DNA of 64,000 bases from Lunularia cruciata (Eukaryota > Streptophyta > Marchantiopsida > Lunulariales > Lunulariaceae). Below are positions 36,965-46,420 of this stretch, one piece after another (the stretch's first letter is position 1; each line of letters opens with the position of its first letter). The notes under the pieces were generated by a model. It was not told the DNA's origin. It saw only the letters and a program-made list of their open reading frames with translations, and searched no databases. A program made the translations under genes and the position numbers. The DNA is taken from NCBI GenBank assembly GCA_948567375.1, contig OX419761.1, positions 5,954,501 through 6,018,500 on the forward strand, given 5' to 3'.

Positions 36965-39664
36965 GACAAGTATGAGAAATCTCCTGTACTCATAGGATGC
37001 AAACTTGGATCTAAAATTGGGAGGTTGTTTAAATTAGACATAAATATCCACACTCTTACAATCAGAATGCTATGTTTATTCATGGTTCTATTGATTTTTT
37101 AGATCTTGAGGTGTGGCATAAAAGAGTGGGTCAAAGCTACAAAGATTAAAGGTGCTACCTACCTCAGATCTGGTTAAGTGGCTCCCAATCTTTTCTGGTC
37201 CTTTGCATACAGGGTTTGTGAGGCTTGTTAATTTGATAAGCAAGCTAGACAGCCTTTCAAGCATCACGGTACAAGGGCCTCAAGGTTTTAGAATTGATCC
37301 ACACCATCGAATGGACAGATTCAGAAAAGAGTCTAACTGGCTATAGATATTTTGCCTCATTTATTGATGACATTTCAAGATATAAGTGGGTCTCCTTTTT
37401 GAAAGAAAAATCAGATGTCCTTTCATTTTTCCAAATATTCAAGCAGCTTGAGAAGAAGCAATATGGTTATATTATTCTATGTCTATGTTCTGATGGAGGA
37501 GGAGATTTATTTTTCAAATCAGTTCGATGCTTTTCTACATGAGCAAGGTATCAACCTTGAAGGTACTTGCAGCTACACAGCTCAACAAAATGGATTTGTT
37601 TTGCAAAAGAACTGTCATACTGCTGGGTACACCAATGCTCAATGACAAGTGTCATTGAGCATTCCTCAATGAGAAGGCAATGTCCAAGTGTTATTGGGCA
37701 GAAACAGTTAGTTGTGCAATTTAATTGATGAATAGATCTCCTACTACAGATGTGCACAGAATGACACCTTTTCAAGCTCTTACAAGTAAGAAACTTGACT
37801 TATCAAATCTGGGGGTGTTTGGTTGTATTTTTTTTGTTCATGTTCTTGATGAGAAGTGTCAAAAAGCTAGATCCTAACGCCCAAAAATGTGTATCCTTGG
37901 ATATGCCTTAAACATGGTGTTATAAGAGATGCTGTATTTGAGAACTTTAAATCCTAGTATCAGACTCCTACAAGTTGCACATCTGATTTACCACTTACAG
38001 CACCCCCTACTTCTAAGATTGGTCCTAGTAATATATCTGTTCCACAGGCTAGTACTTCAAGTACTACTGGTGTTTCTGGCGCACAACCATTTGTAAATCC
38101 CTGGTCAGGATAGGCTGTTGAGAAGCTTTTAGTCCAAGTTTCTCAACCTGTAGGAAATTTACTCCCTAGTTCATCCAATAATACTTTACTCCTTTGTTGG
38201 AAAAAATGGTCAGTCAACCACCAAGTAACTTAGACAAAGCTACAACTAGAACATCTCAGCCTGAACAGCAAAGGACAAGTATAAGGGTTAAATATGCAAT
38301 GAGACATTTCAAGTTGAAGGTTTTGTAGGCCAACACCATGAATATATGGGAAAGGCTATAAAAGAAAGAGAAAAAAAATTGAGGAAGTGATGTATTGTGC
38401 AGATTGGGTACAAGCCATGGAGCTTGAAGTTACAGCCCTAAATCACCAACAAACATGGGAGTTGGTGGATTTACCTCCTGGTAAGAAGGTGATTTACTTC
38501 ATAAGGATTTTAAAGTCAGGAGAAATTCTAAAGGTTCAATGAGTAGGTACAAGGCAATACTTGTGGCAAAGGGTTGTGGCAAAGTGTAGCTCACAACAAT
38601 GGAATTAATTTTGATGAGACTTTCAGCACTGTTGCCAAAATAACTTCTATTTTTTCCCTATCATTATTGGCCACTTTCAATAAGTGGAAGCTCTAACAGA
38701 TGGACTTCAATAATGCTGTTCCCAATGGAGATTAGGAGAAGGACGTCTACATGATCCAACCACTTAGATACGAAGATCCAAGATATCCAAAACAAAGTTT
38801 TTTTATTGAAAATGTCTCTTTATGGACTTAAAGCAAGCTCCACAAGCTTCAAATGCAAAGATGAATTTCTATCTTTTATCTACTGGATTCAAGTTTGCAG
38901 TTCAGATTCTTCATTGTACATACTACAAGCTCGTGGCAATATGGTTTTGTTTATCATCTATGCTGATGACCTGATCATCACTGGTAGTTGTCAAGACCTC
39001 ATTCTACAAGAAAAAGATCAGTTGAGGGAGAGTTCAAGATTAGGGACTTGGGAGAACTCAAATACTTCTTCAGTATTGATTATATTCAAGATTGCAATAA
39101 CCGTTGGGTTACTACAATGTCAAATTGTCTCAATATTTTGGAGAAGTTTGGTACGATGGTTTGTAAGCCTATTTCTATTTCTCTCCCAACTTTTGTAATT
39201 TAAATGCCAAAGATGGTGAGTTGTTGGTTGATCCACGAATGTACAGACAGATTTTTGGAAGTCTTATTTAATTGACTCTTACTAGACCAGATCTAAACTC
39301 CGTTGTTGGTCTAGTGAGTAAATTTGTGCAAGCACCAAGAAAACCAAGAAATCTTGATACAATTTGAATGAATTTTATATTATGTGAAATTCACCATTTG
39401 ATTTGGTCTTCATTATTCAGCTGGTTGATTACACATTGTAGAAAGTTTTACTAATGGGAATTTTGCAAGAAGTACTCAGGATTAAAGATCAACATCAGAT
39501 TGTATTCAACCTTGGAAGTTCTGCAATTAGTTTGTCATCCAAGAAGCAACCTAATGTTGCTTTATCATTAACAGAGGCAGAATATAGGGGTGCCACTAGT
39601 ATAACATTAGTGGCATATATGTGAGTGTATTTGGCTACACACCTTAATAGGCTATATGTGATAT

Positions 39665-39940
39665 ATATTTCATGATCCTATAATCTTATACACCGATAAC
39701 ATCAATAACATATAAAGGTTCATTATCATTTCATTAGAGAAAATATATTATATTTCATGATCCTATAATCTTATATACAGATAACATCAACAACATATAG
39801 AGGTCCATTATCATTTCATTAGAGAAAAATTATTGGAATCATACATATAGAAGTCCATTATCGTTTCATTAGAGAAAAAGGTATTGGAATGATACATATA
39901 GAAGTCTATTATCATTTCATTAAAGAAAAGGTATTGGATG
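39665..39940 (+). repeat. Tandem copies of an RNase H segment
   Basis: The block starting CATATA(G/A)A(A/G)G and encoding IEVHYHFIREK-like peptide occurs four times, beginning about 39709, 39794, 39844 and 39895. The first two copies share a longer 85-bp unit including ATTTCATGATCCTATAATCT. The last copies are spaced 50-51 bp. Confidence 0.8.
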
Positions 39941-40098
39941 GAGAAATAGATCTGCAGTATATTCCTATATTCCTACGGATGAGCAAGTGGATGATATTTT
40001 CACCAAAACTTTACCTAGACATAAATTTGAATATTTCAGATTTCATCTAAAAGTCAAAGATATTGATGTTAGCTTGAGGGAGAGTGGTGAGAGAGAGA

Positions 40099-40319
40099 CC
40101 CGGTGCCTAGTGAACGCAAAATTAAATCCTTCATCACACTTTATTCTGTTTTCACCACTTCAGAGTTCTAGTACTCGTTAGTGACCACTTAAGAGACATG
40201 GTGAAGAGTGACTCCGACCTACTTGTGCATCTTCTTCTATACCAGTATATATTCGAGCAGGACTTGTGTCCCCCAGACCATTCTTTGGGGAACTTCGGTG
40301 TCTCCCCTCTCAATTTTCA
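40099..40319 (+). repeat. 3' LTR of degenerate copia element
   Basis: Direct repeat of 35433-35641 with many substitutions and small indels. It ends about 280 bp from the stop codon of expansin F. Confidence 0.75.
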
Positions 40320-40383
40320 TTCCATAATAGATATTGCATCACAGAATCGAACGTCGTGAAACGAGCGGCTTGAGCGTAGTGCG

Positions 40384-40470
40384 TGCACGCCTCGTCTGTT
40401 TCCTATCCTCAATCTGTGTACTAATCTTAGTGTCGATGGCGCTCGTCGTCTCGTAGAAGCCTCTTCTGCA
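40384..40470 (-). promoter_or_regulatory. Paired GAGGCGTG-like motif downstream of expansin F
   Basis: GCACGCCTCGTCTGTT on the + strand at 40385-40400 and AAGCCTCTTCTGCA at 40457-40470. It is the most diverged pair of the six, about 126 bp from the present F stop, and it sits between that stop and the copia 3' LTR. Confidence 0.45.
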
Positions 40471-40595
40471 GTAATGTGCAGGCTGAGAGTTGGTCATACT
40501 CTTCATATATTTCTGCCGTTGCTTGAGTTTGGTGGCAAGTTTCAAGTGAAGTCTGAGATACAACGAATTTGCAAGATTACAGTTGGTAATGCTCA

Positions 40596-41813
40596 TCATA
40601 CATTTTCGCCGTCACATGAAAGAACATTTCTGAATGTCATGGGGAAGTTTTGACCGTACGAAGCTTCATAAGTTTGGCCAAAAGCCCAATCTGCTGGAAC
40701 GATGTTCATGAACTCGCGGGACTGTCCACTGCCCAGCGTCACTCGGAATGACAGCCCCTGACCAACTACTTGCTCACTAGCAGACCAGTACTGTCCCCAA
40801 TTGTGATTCATATTGCACCAGTCTCCATTTTCTCCTTTAATTGTCATGGCTGCGACATCTCCGTCACCGCCCACGTTGTGGACCAAGACATAATTGAACC
40901 AGGGGTTTCCGTTTAACGTGAATCTTATTCCTCCTTGTCTTGCACAAGAAACCCTGTACAGCAGATAAAAAGAAAGATCAGAACACTAGGATATATTTCT
41001 ATATATCAAGATAAAGAATCGACATGCACTTACTCAAAAAGTTTCAGAACTTTGTACCCAATTGTATACGTTTGTTGGTTACGAGAACACTTGCAAATGT
41101 CGACCTAGTACTAGATCCGTTGACTTCAAAAAGGATTATATAAAATGCTCTAAGACTGCCGGAGTGGAAGCTGCGGATATGGCGCTAACCTTTTGAATTT
41201 GACGGGGATGACACCAGCAATTGGCTGAGCAAGCTCCTGAAACATGGGGTAAGATAAGTCGAAATGAAGACTAGGAGGATCGCACCACCCGCCATCCGAA
41301 CCTGGAGGGCAAGCATTCGTTGCGGTGACAATGATACTCTTACCAGGATAACACCAGTTGCTTCCATCCACTTGACATACAAGAGTGAAGCACGCTCCAC
41401 ATGTGAATCCATCATTGAAGAGAGCATTGCTCAAGGCAGTATTCGCAGCTCCATAACCAAGAGAGTAAAGATTACCGTAACCGCAAGCACCACCTGCATG
41501 GAATATGGAGGTTAGTCTTTTCTTATGGTTCCAGGTCGAAGGATCTCGATATATGACACTGTAAAATGTAAAGTTTTATGATGCATCGGTGCAATTAAAC
41601 GTTTGATTCTAATTGCACAGATCTGAACTCAAAGTACTATAAGGTCTGGTCTTTACCCATGGTTCCTGAAGTATCCTGTCCACCATAAAACGTTGCATGA
41701 GCATCACCCCACTCTGTACTCGCCCAGGGCTTTTCATCGGCAGTTGCCAGATTAGAACGACGGAAAATCAGCATGAGAAAACTCGACAGCAAAATTCTGC
41801 TGATCATCTTCAT
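40596..41813 (-). CDS. Alpha-expansin F with C-terminal extension, 272 aa
   Basis: Exons on the minus strand: 41813-41657, 41493-41190, 40953-40596; phases match and junctions are GT-AG. The protein has a signal peptide, [18 protein letters not shown], domain 1 with [32 protein letters not shown] and HFD, and domain 2 starting [16 protein letters not shown] and including NWGQYW. After the usual expansin end ([10 protein letters not shown]) the frame does not stop but adds about 14 residues, [15 protein letters not shown], before tandem stops at 40599-40593. Exon 3 is therefore 358 bp instead of 316 in the intact relatives. The extension includes an extra cysteine. No other lesion was seen, so it is probably a working wall-loosening protein. 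It is separated from the rest of the array by the copia insertion. Confidence 0.9.
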
Positions 41814-41915
41814 TTGCTTTGCAATCTGACAATACCTAGACAGAGTAAGGACGGCCAAGGATTGCAGATGCAGAAAGAGTGAAACTACATCTGATAGCTT
41901 TCGACCTCTAGTCGT

Positions 41916-41921
41916 CTTATA
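41916..41921 (-). promoter_or_regulatory. TATA box of expansin F
   Basis: TATAAG on the minus strand about 105 bp upstream of the F ATG, consistent with the other copies. Confidence 0.45.
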
Positions 41922-42540
41922 CTACACTTGCCAGATGGTAAAAGCAACATCTCGATCACTACCAGGAGCCAACACTGTAAACCTAAGCCCTTACCGCGCC
42001 GTAAAGGATACAGCCAGTAACATCTCGATTGATAAAGGATTGATTTGAGTGCTTCAATAAGAGTCTGAAGATGCGAAAGACAGTGATATGTAGCGGTGTG
42101 ATGGAAACTACAGTGCCTGGAATAATTTATTGTTGTCTTGTCCACATTGGTGTGCGCCAATCTGTAAGGAACTTTCTTACCAATAGTGATGTAACTCTCG
42201 ACTTCCGCGGAAGCAAAGGTTTACTTGCGTATATGAGCACATGATCGAAACAGAGTCTACGTGTTGGAAATTTAATACTACATTATCCAGTCATATAAAC
42301 CCTGAAATTTTATCAAGCAATTTAAGAAAGCACCAACTAACCCCGACCGCTTGTTGGATACAAAATAGAACTATCTAGCACCAACCGTCGAATCTCTGAA
42401 GGTCGTTATGAGTTTGCGTCGACTAAACGTCTTTGGCGAGATTATACGAGCTAAACATTGTTAGTTAGCTCTTCTCAAACGTCACCCCAGAACAGAACCG
42501 TTTGTAAACTCAGTCTTAGAGTAGATTCCATAAAGAAGAT
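41922..42540. other. 5' flank of expansin F
   Basis: Non-coding by inspection. The last part (about 42505-42545) already resembles a partial unit of the 126-bp tandem repeat that follows. Confidence 0.5.
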
Positions 42541-42546
42541 CAACCC

Positions 42547-42925
42547 TATAGCCCCGACCCTTCTCAGTATTAGTATTGAACGCTACTATGTGATTGATAC
42601 GAAAAGCGCACCATGGATCTGGTAGCCGAATTAATTATGACAGTAAAGTAGATTTGTAGAGAAGCTCAATCAAACCCGTAGCTCTCAGAGTACTGAGTCT
42701 TGAACAGTACTGTGAGAGATATGAAAAGCGCACCATGGACCTAGTGAACTGTAAGCCGAGTTAATTATCTCCGTAAGTAGATTTTGTAGAGAAGCTCAAA
42801 CCCGTAGCTCCCAGAACTCTGAGTCTTGAACAGTACTGTAAGAGATATGAAAAGTGCACCACAGGATCTGATCAGCTGTAAGCCAAGCAAATCATCATCG
42901 AGCTACAACTACAACTAAACAAAAT
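42547..42925. repeat. 126-bp tandem repeat, about three copies
   Basis: Units begin near 42548, 42677 and 42803. Each contains a GTAGCTC start, GTCTTGAACAGTACTGT, GAAAAGCGCACCATGGA and AGTAGATTTTGTAGAGAAGC. Copies two and three are close; copy one is more diverged, and a partial copy may precede it. Confidence 0.85.
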
Positions 42926-42929
42926 AAGA

Positions 42930-43316
42930 GCCCAACGTCATACAAGCAAACAATGAAATCTCGTTCACAACTGTCTTGACAGAAAACCAAACGGATCTGC
43001 AAGTTGAACACAGTCGTAAGCTATAGCTAGCTAGAAAGGCTTTTGGCATGTCCTTCCCTTCACCAAAGGAGGTTAGAAACTGAAGTTTATTAGTAGATAA
43101 GTTCTTTCACGAACTGGTGACGTCCATGTTCACACCGTTAAGTCCTTGACTAGCCTTCTAGTATCCAAACGTTACATGGCGCCCTACCCTGCGTGTGTTA
43201 CTCTGCGTTTTACCCCCTCGGGGGCTATTATTCTATTATCTCTGCATAGCAGAATACAATTTTGAACGATCCTACGCTTATCTCTCTCATCTTTGAGTAT
43301 TCTAATCTTTCCTATA
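42930..43316 (+). other. Probable 5' LTR region of a copia remnant
   Basis: This sequence immediately precedes a copia-type primer-binding site at 43317. No second LTR copy was found in the window, so the left end cannot be set. Confidence 0.35.
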
Positions 43317-43328
43317 TGGTATTAGAGC
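43317..43328 (+). other. Copia primer-binding site
   Basis: TGGTATTAGAGC matches the initiator tRNA-Met primer-binding site TGGTATCAGAGC of plant copia elements at 11 of 12 positions. Confidence 0.7.
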
Positions 43329-43440
43329 AAATTTATGTAGTTTAGTTTAAAAACTCTCTTAGAAAGCACTCTTGCTGTGCAGAGCCAGCACTGGGACGCC
43401 AGTGCTCCAACCTCCTTTTCCGTTAAAATTGTTAGTCTCT

Positions 43441-43939
43441 ATGGCGAGTTCTTCAAATGGCATCAACACCTCTGGCTGGAACTGACTGGGTCAACCGGAG
43501 AAGCGATATGCAAGATACATCGACTTTAGAAGAAGTCAGGGATGTGGTAAGTGGTCAGACTCTTTGCCCTGCACCAGCTCCTGACCCTACAAATGCCACA
43601 GTGATTACAAATCAGACAGCAACGAAGAAACGAGACCTAAAAGCCCTAGTTGCTATTAAAGACTGCTGTGCACCTTCAGTGAAATCTCACATAACCTCAC
43701 GCAAAAGCAGCAAAGAACCAATGGAGGTACTCACCACTATGTACTCTTCCACAAACATAGTCCAGAGACATTACTTGCGTTCCAGGTTTCTAAGTCTCAA
43801 GATGAAACCTCAGGAGTCAGTCACGCAACACCTGCATAATTTTAGAGGCATCATGGAGCAATGCACTGCTGCTGGGGTTACAATTACTCCAGAAGATGAA
43901 TTTCTCATGCTTATGGGCTCTATGCCCCCTGAATATTAA
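43441..43939 (+). pseudogene. Copia gag remnant
   Basis: An ATG at 43441 opens MASSSNGINTSGWN and stops quickly; a neighbouring frame (ATG at 43457) continues to 43939. The longer frame has the copia gag pattern: DLKALVAIKDCC, HITSRKSSKEPMEVLTTMY, HYLRSRFLSLKMKPQESVTQ, HLHNFRGIMEQC and DEFLMLMGSMPPEY. A small indel near 43480 likely caused the break. Confidence 0.75.
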
Positions 43940-43942
43940 AAC

Positions 43943-44690
43943 GTGCTGCAACAACTCAGAACTCACGGCCAAGTGACAACAGATAACCTAATCACTATAC
44001 TTCTACAAGGCTGCTATCCAATCTTCCTCTTCAGAAGGTATAGCAATCATCACGAATGCTCGTTCCTCACGAGGAAACAAAAATTTTCAAATTCGATGAT
44101 TCTGGACCCAACTCCGGAAGACCCGATCAAAATGCCAACCCCAATGGCAAAGTGCATGGCGGGTCAAAAAGGAGACCACCAAGACCCCTTGCACACACAA
44201 TGTAAACAAATTGGTCACTGACGCAAGGATTGTCCCCAGAACAGGCCTGCAACCCACGCTACCAAAGCGTCAGAATACCAGAACAGAAGAAAACAAAAAG
44301 CCAAGCACGATGACACGTTTGAAATGGCTTACCCAAGGTTTGTTTTCCTTACCCGTGTCTGCTGCTCTGCTCTAGCCCAGCTTCCAGACAAGAAGAAAGA
44401 TACAAGTTGGTATATCAACACTAGTGCCACGCACCACCTGGCCCATGAGAAAAATCAGTTCCTTGAATTGAGATCAATCTCAACCCTGAGTCATCAACTC
44501 AGCGCTACTTGTATCTACCTTCGTGATGATTCATCACTACCAATTTGCTGAGTTGTTACAATCACTATTCAATTGCAAAACGGAAACCCTTTACTTGTCA
44601 ACAATGTGCTATTCATACCAGGTCTCCACAAGAACTTTTTCCTTGTTGCAGAATTTGATCACAATGAGCTCTTCTTACCGGAACAACAAA
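43943..44690 (+). pseudogene. Copia zinc-knuckle and protease remnant
   Basis: CKQIGH, a stop, then RKDCPQNR at about 44208-44245 is a broken CCHC knuckle. It is followed by WYINTSATHHLAHEKNQF at about 44410-44460, the copia protease region with the active-site Asp-Ser-Gly changed. A pre-integrase-like piece follows (FIPGLHKNFFLVAEF, about 44610-44655). Similarity ends near 44690, where other element sequence begins. Confidence 0.7.
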
Positions 44691-44700
44691 TGTCGCCTAC

Positions 44701-45640
44701 TTGCCCCGGATGACAAGGAGGATACAAAAGGAATGGAAGTTCAATCTACTCCAGCTAAGAACCCCTAGAGAGTCAAGAAAAGCTCTTCAACTAAAGGGAG
44801 CACACCATCAAGAGGGCAAATGCAAAGAAGTTGGGCCCTCAAGAACAAAGGAAGAAGAACGAGCAATTGTAGAAGAATTGGGACTTGTCAAGCCCCATCC
44901 CAAGGACGAAGTAGTACTCAAGGACAAAGAAGTACTTACAATAGAAGAGGTGTTCAAGGCGAAAGAACAAAAGAAGGTCAAAGAGTCTAGCTAGCATAGA
45001 AGAAGAGACCAAGATGAAGAGATGTCTTGGGCCAAAGACCACAAGAGGCATACCAATAGTACAAGAGGAAAAAGAACCTACCCTTATCATTGACAAAGGG
45101 AAGGACAAAGGAGAGTCTTTAGCACCTTCCAAGAAAGAAGAAGAAGAAGAAGCAAACTCAAGCAGGAAAGATCCACCATTAGTTACATTGATACCTCTTT
45201 CCAGGTTGGTCATCCACAAGGTGGGATCAATGCTTAAAATGATGAAACAACTCTTTCCATCATACATGGAATTACATGGAGAAATTACCAATTATACCAC
45301 ATTGATTGGGCACTTCCACCAGACCGTGCAAGGAGTACATTGAGAGGAAGCAAAGGCATAGGAAGAATTAGCCAAGATCCATGTGGAGTATGTAGGCAAA
45401 GGAAATTGTTATACTGACTTGGTGCAAGAAGCATTCAAGTTGAAGGAGGAAGGTGAAGCCTTGGCAAAGAAGTTTGCAGAAGAACTCAGCACTTGGCAAG
45501 AAGAAGAGCATACTCTTTGCCAACAAGAAGCCAAGTGCTTGTAAGACTTTGAGGAGCAATCAAAGGCTCAAGAGGAGGAAATTGATACTCTATGAGGAGA
45601 GGTCAAGAAGGCAAAGATTGTCATGGTGTAATACCAATAG
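44701..45640 (+). pseudogene. Charged coiled-coil ORF remnant of an unidentified element
   Basis: Three successive pieces, at 44701-44994, 45014-45343 and 45344-45600 (the last two in one frame), are separated by single stops. They are rich in Glu and Lys with heptad-like patterns (FKLKEEGEALAKKFAEEL, EEEEEANSSRK). Plant LTR elements often encode such gag-region proteins, but I recognise no named family. A similar charged peptide recurs at 46260-46410. Confidence 0.45.
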
Positions 45641-45687
45641 TTAGACATATTATCTAGAGGTGAAAATTGACTTGGTAAAGGAAGGAT

Positions 45688-46190
45688 GTTATATATGATG
45701 GACTGAGTAAATCAGATAGAGGTGTCACCAAAAGAGTACTTCCACTAATAATGCAGGAGCCAAAAACACCCTAAAAACTTTAGAGCCAATTTTGGAGGCC
45801 TAAATGGATGAATTAGACCTCAAAAATGGAAGATGCCTCCCCTCTCTATCAAGAAAAATGCTTTCAAGCAATATTTACAACTTTCCAATGATACCTCACC
45901 CATGTGATTTCTGAGCTTCCTATAAGAAGATTTCCTCCGGTCAAACCTATTTGACCAACTAGATAGGAACCAACATGTCACCCATCCATGCAACTAATCT
46001 AAAGGTGGAGCTCGCTGACATATTGCCAATCCATGTATCTGATCCAAGGGTGGAGCTTCCTTGGAGGGGATGCTTTTTGCTATATAATAAAGACAAGGTG
46101 CTCCTTTGGGGCAGCGTAATATTGAGTGTGAAGCTTTGTGTTGTCTCTCTTGTATTTCTTCTGGGGATTCTCTTGTCCTTGCAGTATTAC
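45688..46190 (+). repeat. Possible LTR of an unidentified element
   Basis: TGTTATATATG near the left, an internal 43-bp degenerate duplication containing AAGGTGGAGCT and AAGGGTGGAGCT (about 45975-46060), a TATA-like CTATATAATAAAG (46079) and a loose primer-binding-like TGGTCATAGTAGAGGAGC just after 46190. No second copy is seen, so this remains tentative. Confidence 0.3.
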
Positions 46191-46199
46191 ACATGGTCA

Positions 46200-46420
46200 T
46201 AGTAGAGGAGCACTGTAAAGATGACCAGCAAGTCACTAGAGTATAAGTCACAAAGCTTACCACAAAGTTAAAGGAGGAGAAAGAACAAGAGGAAGATCAT
46301 GCAAGAATTTGGGAGCAAATATTAGGAGAACTAAAGGAAGTTTCAAGGCAATTGGATGAAAACAAGATCAAAATCCTGGCACAAATGAAAAGGTGTACTC
46401 AAATGAGCAATTAAAGTAGT
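46200..46420 (+). pseudogene. Second charged coiled-coil fragment
   Basis: One frame reads TKLKEEKEQEEDHARIWEQI and continues ELKEVSRQLDENKIKILAQM before a stop. Composition resembles the fragment at 44701-45640, and it would be the first coding region after the possible LTR at 45688-46190. Confidence 0.35.

Larger units (their letters stand above)
36600..40080 (+). pseudogene. Copia pol remnant (protease, integrase, RT, RNase H)
   Basis: Successive blocks in several frames: a protease-region remnant LGCSYHMTHQASIF (36660), a pre-integrase block EVWHKRVG (37110), an integrase core with YFASFIDDISRYKW (37350) and SDGGGDLFF, then a QQNGF block (37580). Reverse transcriptase follows with WVQAMELEVTAL (38405), SLYGLK (38815) and an intact FIIYADDLIITG catalytic block (38950). 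RNase H ends with LTEAEYRGA (39570) and DEQVDDIFTKTLPR (39980). Stops and shifts separate most blocks. Two internal tandem duplications are described separately. Confidence 0.82.
35420..40319 (+). mobile_element. Degenerate Ty1/copia LTR retrotransposon
   Basis: About 4.9 kb between expansin E and expansin F. Two diverged direct repeats (35433-35641 and 40099-40319) are the LTRs. A primer-binding site resembling the initiator tRNA-Met type (TAGTTTCAGAGC) follows the 5' LTR at about 35652-35663. A purine tract (TTGAGGGAGAGTGG) precedes the 3' LTR. Domain order inside is gag, zinc knuckle, protease, integrase, reverse transcriptase, RNase H, which is copia order. Many stops and frameshifts make it inactive. 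The LTRs differ at many positions, so the insertion is old. Exact ends and the target duplication could not be fixed. Confidence 0.85.

Noticed and set aside
42547-42925. Tandem repeat considered as a CRISPR-like array
   Set aside because: Plant nuclear context, 126-bp imperfect units without unique spacers; it is an ordinary tandem repeat.
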